Below are positions 9,495-17,022 of a stretch of 17,022 nucleotides of DNA, piece by piece. A program made the position numbers and the translations under genes. The number at the start of each line of letters is the position of its first letter. Positions within the stretch are counted from its first letter, which is position 1. The notes under the pieces are model-generated. The model was not told the DNA's origin, made no database searches, and saw only the letters and a program-made list of their open reading frames with translations. This DNA comes from Ephemerocybe angulata (lineage: Eukaryota > Basidiomycota > Agaricomycetes > Agaricales > Psathyrellaceae): positions 1-17,022 of the forward strand of contig JAACJK010000038.1 in NCBI GenBank assembly GCA_013368325.1, written 5' to 3'.

Positions 9495-10754
9495 CTAAGT
9501 CGAAAGAGAGCGAGCGATGCGACACACGAGACAGAAGACGAGAGCAGGGGAGATACCATCGCCTCGAGCAAGAAGGGGTAAGTAAGTAGCGGCGAGCGGT
9601 GAGGGAGGTGATGGTAGGTAGACGTCTAAGCATGCCGTAACGAAACCCCTACCATGGGCTGTGACATAAGCCTCGTATGCAGCAATGAGAGAGCGGTGCC
9701 GGTGAAGCTAGCAGCGGAGACACCGGTGACAAAAGGGAGGTACTCATCCTATTTAGGCATCAGAAAAATTGCTAGAAGGCAGGAAGTTGGGATACACCCA
9801 CCAGTCGCCGAAGACCCCAACTCTAATTCCGCGGGTAACCGTGTAGTAGCGTTCGCCTGTGAGTAAACGAGAGAGTTAGTTACCAAATGTAGCACTCTAT
9901 CCGTGAAAGGGTACATACAGCCGTTGCCGGCGTAAACCGAGATTCGGGTGCAGGGGGAGGAACATTAGGACCCAAGGAGTGGAAGCCGGGAATCGGTGCG
10001 ATCGGCGCAGGAACTTCGATAGGCGCGGCGGGAGGGGCGGCAGGAGCGATCCCCACAGGCGCGGCGGGAGGGGCGGCAGGAGCGATCCCCACAGGCGCGG
10101 CGGGAGGGGCGGCAGGAGCGGTCCCCCACCAAAGTAGCGGGCAATGGGGCTGGGTCAGCCACAACGGTGGCGGCGGCGGCGGGAATGGGACCAGCGGCGG
10201 CGGGAGAGGGTCCAACAACCACAGCAGCAGCGGGAGTGGCACCAGGGGCGGCGTGAGTGGTTCCAGCCACGACAGCGGCCACGGGAGCGCTGGGAGCAGG
10301 AGCAGCAGAAGAAGGGGCTGCATCATCTGTCAGCATATAGATGGAAGGTAACTGTGATTAATAAAGAAGAGTAGATACCAGTGCTAGGGGAGGGAGACTT
10401 GATCGAACTCCTCATCCTCGAAATCGCTTACGCTGATGGGTGCAGTGACGATGCCGGTTCCCCTGCACCTAGCGCAAGTGCTGAGTTCTAAATAGCGGGT
10501 TATCTCAGAATATCGGGCATGAAACAAATCGTAAACATACCATGTTCGTCGTCACCAGGACGGACGAAAGAATCCAAGATGAGGTGGCCTAATTGTCCAA
10601 GGGTGAGGTTGCACAGTGCTGAGACATAAGGGTAGAACATACGATCATCAATAGCACGGATCAAAGAGCCAAGGAGCCTCAACAGCGCTGGAGAGATAGC
10701 GACGCGATTGATGGTCGCGACACCCTCAGAGCTGGTGTTGGCTTGGTTGACCAT
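9495..10754 (-). pseudogene. RNase H1 N-term/viroplasmin-like domain protein, frame broken
   Basis: Inferred exons are 10754-10541, 10487-10379, 10326-9919, 9856-9798 and 9748 downward, with introns of 49-62 nt. Exon 1 (71 codons) is helical (SPALLRLLGSLIRAIDD). Exon 2 has a Cys pair, CARCRGTG, and an acidic patch, FEDEEFD. Exon 3 is a long Ala/Pro-rich linker ending in PPPAPESRFTP. Exons 4 and 5 read RYYTVTRGIRVGVFGDWW then DEYLPFVTGVSAASFTG. That matches the Y-V-x-x-G-x-x-x-G-(V/I)-(F/Y)-x-x-W...V-x-G-V-S-(A/G)-x-(F/Y) pattern of the small domain shared by RNase H1 N-termini and viroplasmin-type proteins, which binds RNA/DNA hybrids or RNA in RNase H1. Frame breaks: in exon 2 before its TAG; at a C5 run (10123-10127) where sister repeats have C4; at the exon 3/4 phase; and near 9690, after which AAYEAYVTA continues the domain. 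The 3' end is uncertain; TAG at 9495-9497 closes the last frame. Confidence 0.6.
10022..10130 (-). repeat. Three 36-bp repeats in the Pro/Ala linker
   Basis: Units at 10022-10057, 10058-10093 and 10094-10130 encode, on the minus strand, the 12-residue unit APAAPPAAPVGI. The first two units are identical. The third has GTCCCCC where the others have ATCCCC, one C more, exactly where the neighbouring reading frame changes. This gives an internal standard showing that a single-base insertion caused the frame break. Confidence 0.9.
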
Positions 10755-11114
10755 TAGATCAAAAATGTTGATAATCGACTGGAGAGAGAAAGTGTTGGAA
10801 AAGGGATAATGGCGTTAGTCACTGTATCAGGGGGTTTATATAGGAACAGATCCCTACTTACGTCTGGCAATTTGTACAAACAAGTACGAATCTGTGGACA
10901 CTCGAGAAGGCCGGGACCAGGTTGAACTTGTGATCGAAAGTACCCAAATAAGGCTATGGAGAGCCTCCAGAGACAGATTTGGAGCTTCCGAAAAAGACAA
11001 TGCATTAGAAAATAGCTAGGTTTATAATGCATTTCGATGCATTGGAGTTTCACAGCTCTCCACTCTTTTCAGACGCCCTATCAGGATCCTATCTCGTGCC
11101 CTGGTCAGGTCAAT
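10755..11114. promoter_or_regulatory. Divergent intergenic region with ATGCAT cluster
   Basis: This 360-bp stretch separates the minus-strand start at 10754 from the plus-strand start at 11115, so it probably holds both promoters. Three ATGCAT sites occur within 43 bp (11000-11005, 11027-11032, 11037-11042), the only cluster of the motif away from the window edges. A TATAA lies at about 11023, just before the second site. The last ATGCAT is 73 bp upstream of the plus-strand ATG, matching the spacing at the gene starting at 975, whose nearest site ends 66 bp upstream. Confidence 0.45.
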
Positions 11115-12656
11115 ATGGCGCCTCAAAGCTGGCTTTCAGAAATACGACGAACCTACTGCGAGTCCTTCCTCCCCGAATACTCTGAATGCCGGGTCAAGAA
11201 GAGGTACAAGCAATTTTGGCTTAAGCTCTTCGCCGGCTACCTCACGATGTTCCCACTTGTCGAGGATACGTTCCCAGGGTTAAAGCTAGGAGATCTCAAC
11301 GACGAACAAATGGGGCAGTACTCGATCGCCCTCGGGAAGCTACAGAAGGTGGTCTCACTAGTTCCTCTTCGTCCCATCACCGGATACTAATCTCCAGACT
11401 CCACCCGAATGTAGCGGTTGAAGGAGTGGTTTCGATGGCAGTTCAACCCTAGGAGCAGGAACAACACCGTATCGGTCTCGCCCAAGCTTCTGAAGGAAAT
11501 CTACGTGCCTCGAACACGGGGACTGAAGGCGTACGAGGCTTTCGCCAAGCTCTACCCAGAGAAAGTGTCAGCTGCCTTGGAAGAACGCTGTGAGAAGGAT
11601 GGAATAGAGAAGTCAAAAAAGGTCTCGAGATGGCACGGCGTATGTAAGGAACTGTATAATAACGCTACCGAAGAAGAGATACAAGCCGTTGAGGAACGGA
11701 TTGCGGACGACGCAGAGGAGGAAGAGGAGGGTGAAGATGGGGAACCAGAGACTTATCATCGGTATGTTTTGCAAAATCCTTCCAACGATAGACCCAGTTC
11801 TAACTCACCTCGACCTAGGTTCCTCACCTCGCTTCCCAGTGTTCTCTCCGCTGTTGTAGATCCGGCTGTCCGCAAGGCAGGTGTTCTCGCAGTAGTGACG
11901 ATTGTGGGTCCCGAACCGGCGTCTGATGGCCAAATCAAAGTCCACACGTGAGCATCCCAAATTGGGACATCGCTGTATCAGGAGTCAGGACTGATCTCAA
12001 ACCTCAGGCTGCAGTTCGGTGACAAGGACAAGACACCCTTGTTCGCCGCTACTTGGAACGAATATGAGCGTGTTTTTGTCACAGCGCTTTCTCAGTTTGC
12101 TAAGCGCCATGAGTTTCGTACGCGCCATTTTCCCATTTCCACCGTATCTCTCTGACTTCTGTCTTTGTCTTTCAGTGCCAGAGCTTTGCGCCCAACGAGC
12201 TCTCAACAAAGATGTAAGGGCTTCTGGGTCACAAGGTGCGTCCTATGATCACTAGGAAGTAGTATTATTCTGATAGATATCCTGACAGGTCTATCCGCCA
12301 CTAAGGAAGCTTCCCCGAACTCGATACCGTCCATGAACCCACCAGTCCCTGCCCCCACGGTCTCCACGACGTCCACGGAGACCAACACCCCCAAATCGAT
12401 TCCTCACCCTCAATCGAATTCCTCCAACCTTCTATCTACCCTTCCGAACCTACCCAAAACCATCGAGACCAGTCAAGGTGCAGGAGTCGAACACGGCGAT
12501 TCGGCTTCGCCTGCCTTCGCGAACCATCCCAATGCTGGCTCTACCGCCATAAATGGCTCTGGGGCTGAAATTGGCTTGCTGAGGTCCGCCTTCCCGAATC
12601 GCGGTGACTCCAATTCATCTACCGTAGGAGCCCAAAATAGCTTCGCATCTCAGTCT

Positions 12657-12698
12657 CTGTCTTCGTCTTCATCCGCCCTGTCTTCGTCTTCATCCGCC
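12657..12698 (+). repeat. Two 21-bp repeats in Ser-rich coding
   Basis: Two adjacent identical 21-bp units (12657-12677 and 12678-12698) encode the heptad LSSSSSA within the Ser-rich linker of the large plus-strand gene. The unit length keeps the frame. Confidence 0.85.
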
Positions 12699-13781
12699 TT
12701 CCCCAATCAAGCCATTGACAACGGCGGCGACTTTCCTTGCCCGATGTCCAATCTTTTTCCCTTTCCGGACCATACCGCGCCTTCGAATGGTTCCGCCGCA
12801 TCGTGGTGCGACATCAATCTTCATCAGGCAGGTGTTTCGATTCAGATCCCTCCTTCTCAGACTGGTGAGTGCATATCACCCGTTCGCCTTACCAGTCTGA
12901 TTAAGCATTCATCTAGCTACGTGGGACGTGAGCATGGGGAACATGACCGCTAACTGGAAGGATGATCCCATGTTCGCCGGTACTGCAGGGGATTTGACAT
13001 CGCAGGATTCTAGCTACAGAAATAATCGCCTTGCATCACATAACCATCTTCTCCCTCCCGTGAACGACTTTGACACAGAACCAGAGTTCGATATGTCTGC
13101 ACTTGGGCAGGAGAGGGAGTCGGAACCTGAGGGCGTAAACCCGAGCTATCGGCCGGGGTCAGCGCTGGATGCCGCTCTGAAGCTTTGGGACGAGAGGGCT
13201 AAGGCAAAAGAACCATCTGTACGGACTAAAAACGTGCGTTATATTACCCTACTAACTCAGAACGCTGACTCATTCCAGAACAGTCTACGGTCAACCGTCA
13301 TCAATGTGCTTTGGATACTGCTTCGAAGTCCGTCGACACCTCGTTCCCTGCGCCCAAAATATTTTCTTCTGTCAATCTGCATGAGCTCCCCGATCAAAGT
13401 GCTTCGGTAAACCGCGGTGCCTCTGACGCCAATTCGGTTCCCAAGGTTGGGATACCCGCCAACTCCTCTGTCAATAGATCATCCCCTTTGACGCGTAGCA
13501 CTACTGTCACCACCACGAGTCAGGTTCTTTTTGATATCACCAACAGCATCCCCGATACCAGTCTCACATCTAGTCTCAATCCCGCCACCAACGCCGACAT
13601 CACCGTCCCCAATCGCGAGAACATACCCCAGGTGTCAATCTCTCTGCCTCGGTATCGGCCTCAGGATCTCACTCATCGCGCGGAGAGGCGCATACCAGTA
13701 GTACCGATGTGATCCCTCTCACTCAGACACAATGGGTGAATCCAACTCCCGTTGCCAAACCCCAGCTAGCTCTCAATGCCA

Positions 13782-14012
13782 GCCCCCACGTCGAGGCACC
13801 CTCCCACAATGCTGATGTTCAAATTGAGAAGCCCGCCCCCAACGCCAACCCCCATATCAAGGAGCCCGCCCCCGTCGCCAACCCGGTCGCCAACGCTGTT
13901 ATCAAGAACCCCGCTCCCATTGCCAGTCCCTCCATCGGGCACCCTCCCGCAGCGCTGACGTTCAAATCGAGAAGCCCACCCCAACGCCAACCCCCATATC
14001 AAGGCCCCATCG
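13782..14012 (+). repeat. Diverged linker repeat with net -9 indels
   Basis: A block starting near 13782 (about 98 bp, encoding VEAPSHNADVQIEKPAPNANPHIKEPAP) recurs in shortened form from about 13926 to 14012. Aligned by eye, the second copy lacks one base in ATCG-GGCACC, one C in CCCACCCC-AACG, and seven bases after ATATCAAGG. The total is nine bases, so the frame is lost inside the repeat but restored after it. A further short unit, ANPHVEKPAPVA, follows. Confidence 0.7.
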
Positions 14013-14987
14013 CCAACCCCCATGTCGAGAAGCCCGCCCCCGTCGCCAAATCATCAGCGGCAAAACCGGCCCCAGCAACCTCCACTTCTGACGTAAATGC
14101 CGCTTCCTTGCCTGAAGAAGATACAAGTCGGAGGCGTTCTGCGCGGCCAGCAAAGCCTTCCACTCAACGAGAGAAGCAACAACTGATTGGGAGCAACATA
14201 CCCCAGACGTCGAGGCCATGTCCCGTTGGGGACGAGCAGGACGCCGATAAGGAACCGGAGTGGTTTGCTAATGCTGTCGCTGATCTCAGAAACGCTGAAC
14301 TTGGCATCGAGTGGCTGGGGCTGGTGGATAAGTGGTGTGCATTGGAGTCTTCGCTTGGGTTTGGAAAGTCACTCAAGGTGCGCCGTCCTTCTTGCCTCTC
14401 CCCAAGTCGAACTGATGACGATTCTTTATTATTTAGGGTTCTCTCCCTGTACAAGATCGCCCCGCTGAATGGAGTAAGTGGACTACAAAGTCGTCAAAAG
14501 GCGCTCGGAACCATGTCGCCCCTCCCTTTATTGATGATCCAGCCGAGATAGGCATTGCGATCGTAAAGTGGTGGTGTCGTTGCCAGCCCGCATTCCGTCT
14601 CAACCCCGGCGAAGTCCTTCCTCTGCCCGTCTATGCTGGCCCCGATCCGAATGTCGACATGAGTGCATGGGCCCCGCTCTGTAAATCCGGTCCAAACGGA
14701 CTTATTTCGCTCTTGGTTTTGATACTCTGGTGGGGTCGGGCAGCGGCGGAGGTCCGACGTGCTACAGGGACGACTCGAGAGATAGTTGGAGGGCTTTAGT
14801 TTTGGATGTCAGCCGCACTTTCGATGAGCTGAGTGTCGTGGCGCCGAACCTTAAGAACCGGGGCGTCAAACGTCGATGCGAAACCCAGCCCACGAGGACC
14901 ACCCAAAAGAGGTATGTACGAGCTCACTGATCTGACGACTTTCAACTGATATATGTTTGTAGGGCTCGACCCTAGTTCGAATTGTTA

Positions 14988-15023
14988 TCTTGACCGATCT
15001 TGACCCGATCTTGACCTGACCGC
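14988..15023 (+). repeat. Short direct repeats after a gene end
   Basis: ATCTTGACC occurs three times within about 33 bp (near 14988, 14998 and 15009), just after the TAG at 14973-14975. They may form part of the 3' untranslated region. No function can be assigned. Confidence 0.7.
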
Positions 15024-15274
15024 CTTCTTTAGGGTGGACCTATTGTCACTACCGAGCACTACCATTACCTATGTTATTCTTGAGTAGCGCACGGTCAATA
15101 AACCCCCACTTCTTGGTACTGGAGAGTAGAGGATCAAGGCGAATTAGAGATGCATCACGATGCAACAAACGTGTAGGAGTGGCTCGTCGGATGGCGTGGA
15201 TGCATTAGGTAGCAACATCACCTCCTCCACCGTGGTCACAGAACATCGGTGCTCCTTCTACGACACGAGTCCAG

Positions 15275-15330
15275 CGATGCATTAGAGCCTGACAATGCAT
15301 TAGAGCCTGGCAATGCATCGCAATGCATTG
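15275..15330 (+). repeat. 18-bp repeats carrying ATGCAT
   Basis: ATGCATTAGAGCCTG occurs at 15277 and again at 15295, followed by CA then ATGCATCG at 15313 and CAATGCATTG at 15321. The first three sites are spaced exactly 18 bp apart. This is a small, recent tandem expansion of one ATGCAT unit. Confidence 0.85.
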
Positions 15331-16146
15331 CTTTCTTCAATAGCGCCTCTAAACATCCTCCTACGACAAAGTCAAGCGATGCATTACAAGTAGCATCAAA
15401 ATGAGGGCCCAAAGAGATACACGATACGCCTATTCTTGGAGCCCTTCATTTTAGACTCATGGTGGTATAGGATCTGCGGGTGAATCAAGGAGATTACTTG
15501 ACCTACATTGGCCACTTTTCTCGTCGGCCATCCTTGCATTCTTGAGAGAGCGGGAAACAGGGGGAAGAACCCCCATCCTCATTAGGCGCCCAAATGCCGG
15601 AATACATTGGCTTTCTAAACGATGGTCAGGGCAAGGTAAATATTATTAGATTCTTATGGATTGCAAAGCTCGGAGCGCAAGGGACTGTTGATGCATCAGA
15701 AGTGGAGGTTCTGGAGCATGCCCGATAATGGTGCTGGTAGAGGTGAATGGTAATGTATCAACCTGTCAATGACAAAGCATGGCGCCTAACAGTTCCACCG
15801 CATGGGTATATTACGTGAGCGCTCGTGTTTCTTGCCGCACACGTAAGCTTGGAAGGCTAAGACCGGGGCCTAGGGAACATTGGGTGACAAGACTGGAAGT
15901 GGACGAGATTTGCTGCATAGCGGGAGAAGGGGAGGATGTATTAGAAGGGCGGAGGGTGGGAGGATGGAAGGTAATGCATCATAAAACAAAGGGGGAAGGG
16001 GCGGAGGGAAGGTGGAGGAAGGGATTGAATTTAATGCATTGTACACACAAAGGAGGAGGGCGGTATCGGTCCGGTTAGTTTCTAGTGCATCAATAATCTG
16101 CCACCTACCGTGAGCGATTAGTGGACCAAACAGGCTGAAGACATCG

Positions 16147-16410
16147 TGATGCATCACTGACCCCGGCACCAGCCGGCTGTGAATCTGTAGTGCATTACAG
16201 TGGGGCATGTCGAGAGGGGTTATGAACAGGTTGAGAAAATTGTGACGCATCACTGAGCCCGGAACCAGGAAGAGGCTGAGGAAAAGATGGTGCATCACTG
16301 AGTCGAAGGCACCCAACAGGACGATGAAAGTCTGGTGCATCACTGAGTCCCGGTACCAGCCGGTTGAGAAATTGTAGTGGGGAATAGGGCGCGCCAATTG
16401 TGATGCATTA
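16147..16410 (+). repeat. Degenerate ~45-bp repeat array
   Basis: GCATCACTGA recurs at 16151, 16247, 16292 and 16337, with degenerate units starting at 16192 and 16405. Spacings are 41, 55, 45, 45 and 68 bp. Units share a head of TGRTGCATCACTGAG, then a YCCGGNACCAG-like segment, then a GNTGANGAAA-like tail. Each unit is anchored by the window-wide TGCATYA motif. The array is eroded rather than freshly copied. Confidence 0.75.
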
Positions 16411-16444
16411 TACTGTGCAATAGCAGGGAATAGCCAGGGCTGTT

Positions 16445-16552
16445 CAATCTAATTATAGGCAATGTTCACGATGCATTACGGTGGCGATAGCCATGGCGGT
16501 CTAATTATATCCCGCGGTCTAATTATGGCCAATGTTCATGATGTATTATAGG
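16445..16552 (+). repeat. Diverged repeat pair with C-to-T differences
   Basis: TCTAATTAT occurs at 16448, 16499 and 16518. The first and third copies continue similarly: AATGTTCACGATGCATTACGG versus AATGTTCATGATGTATTATAGG in short form. Several differences are C-to-T, including CACG to CATG and the GCATTA core to GTATTA. They fit deamination of methylated cytosines, but the sample is tiny. Confidence 0.6.
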
Positions 16553-17022
16553 GGCACTGAGGACCGGAATCATCTACTAAAGGTAGAAGCGTCGGAGTAC
16601 GTATCAGTGAGAGGGATCCTGACTTAACAACGAATGCTCGCCATTGCATGGTCGTGAATTTTATGTCGCTGCCTGAGGAGCAACGCTGTAATGGCGTAAA
16701 TCGCAAGCACGAAAATTGAGCCCGCTAGGTCAATTCTCGACGAATAATGCATTACGATGATGTCCCCCGATGAGAACTGACCATGCAAGCGATGCAGGCA
16801 CGATCAGCCTGGCCGCCAGATATGGGTGATTCATATCGGGGAGCTGCCTTCCTTCAGATCTCAGATTCCATCATAATCGAGAAAGGGCATTGAGGCGGGG
16901 GCGGGATTAAGCTGACAGAGGGCAGGCGGGATAAGAAGCACTGGGGACCTCCAGGGAGTAATGCATTGCATGGTGGGGTGCTTTCTGGGGTAATGCATTA
17001 AAGGGCGAGCCGCAGCTGCCAG

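Larger units (their letters stand above)
11115..14975 (+). pseudogene. Large ten-exon Agaricomycete protein, unnamed family, frame broken
   Basis: I resolve exons 11115-11348, 11415-11761, 11819-11947, 12008-12117, 12176-12235, 12289-12864, 12917-13233, 13284-14377, 14437-14911 and 14963-14975, with introns of 50-66 nt. They total about 1,115 codons. The N-terminal module (residues 1-290) holds WLSEIRRTYCESFLPEYSE, RLKEWFRWQFNPRSRNN, YEAFAKLYPEKV, an acidic block, and FLPELCAQRAL. A Ser/Pro/Asn-rich linker of roughly 600 residues follows. The C-terminal module has IEWLGLVDKWCALESSLGF, EWSKWTTK, FIDDPAEIGIAIVKWWCR, GPNGLISLLVLILWWGRA and DSWRALVLDVSRTFDEL. Similar W-rich modules recur in unnamed, expanded Agaricomycete families; that is a memory of pattern, not a search. 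Frame breaks: one base lost near 13615-13630 and one near 14735-14770. Several indels in a linker repeat cancel out. The start was chosen at ATG 11115; the upstream in-frame ATG at 11037 lies inside an ATGCAT site. No function is known. Confidence 0.65.
15024..17022. repeat. ATGCAT-rich right flank, no gene
   Basis: I find no gene. There are 16 exact ATGCAT hexamers (starts 15150, 15200, 15277, 15295, 15313, 15323, 15379, 15691, 15974, 16034, 16149, 16403, 16471, 16747, 16961, 16993). Many one-base variants accompany them, such as ATGTATTA near 15937 and 16541, and GTGCATCA near 16086, 16290 and 16335. As on the left, most sites continue as TTA or TCA. Between about 15400 and 15680 the motif is absent and I see nothing else. 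Long open frames at 15779-16078 (+) and 15870-16397 (-) run through the repeats and are not believable genes. Confidence 0.8.

Noticed and set aside
9361..9633. Minus-strand frame starting MLRRLPTITSL, resembling a mitochondrial targeting peptide
   Set aside because: It overlaps the probable 3' end of the gene starting at 10754 in another frame, and no mature protein follows.
9654..9866. 70-codon plus-strand open frame
   Set aside because: It is antisense to the exons that carry the RNase H1 N-terminal-like domain, whose motif match is far stronger.
15779..16078. 99-codon plus-strand open frame
   Set aside because: It overlaps the repeat-rich flank, has purine-biased low-complexity sequence, and shows no motif.
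15870..16397. 175-codon minus-strand open frame with repeated SVMHH
   Set aside because: The repeated peptide is just the translation of the 45-bp ATGCATCACTGA array. There are no splice sites or family resemblance.
16147..16410. CRISPR-like spaced repeats
   Set aside because: Units are degenerate, spacing is irregular, there are no distinct spacers or cas genes, and the genome is eukaryotic.

Overview
The window reads as nuclear DNA from a basidiomycete fungus, most likely an Agaricomycete. Genes are interrupted by many GT-AG introns of about 47-75 nt, both strands carry closely packed genes, and there is a KDZ (Kyakuja-Dileera-Zisupton) transposase of the kind that is abundant in mushroom-forming fungi. 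I see no rRNA, tRNA, CRISPR array or bacterial-type operon.

Layout. 1-950: gene-poor DNA packed with the palindromic hexamer ATGCAT, mostly as ATGCATTA/ATGCATCA, including a fresh 226/227-bp tandem duplication. 975-1605 (+): a two-exon gene of unknown function with two frame breaks. 1795-5530 (-): a nearly full-length, nine-exon KDZ transposase with good splice sites but several single-base frame breaks. 5531-5659: a compact divergent promoter with two mirror-image TATA boxes. 5660-6414 (+): an intact two-exon gene, head-to-head with the transposase. 6433-6980 (-): an intact three-exon small gene that converges on it. 7628-8281 (-): another small multi-exon gene. 8282-9494: non-coding as far as I can tell, with a perfect 16-bp palindrome. 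About 9495-10754 (-): a protein with a Cys pair, a Pro/Ala-rich linker with 36-bp repeats, and a domain resembling the RNase H1 N-terminal/viroplasmin fold; it also has frame breaks. 10755-11114: shared upstream region with three ATGCAT sites. 11115-14975 (+): a ten-exon gene of about 1,100 codons from an Agaricomycete family that I recognise by pattern but cannot name. 15000-17022: a second ATGCAT-rich region with several short degenerate repeats.

How it fits together. The transposase and its divergent neighbour look like the core of a KDZ element, possibly with the small gene at 6433-6980 as cargo; I could not find the element ends. The other genes look like lineage-specific, fast-evolving accessory genes of the sort that accumulate in transposon-rich parts of mushroom genomes.

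Two window-wide signals matter most. First, the ATGCAT motif occurs 14 times in the first 0.95 kb and 16 times in the last 1.9 kb, but only about five times in the 14 kb between. Second, single-base frame breaks, often in homopolymers, recur in genes whose splice sites and protein motifs are otherwise intact. That means either young pseudogenes or uncorrected assembly indels.
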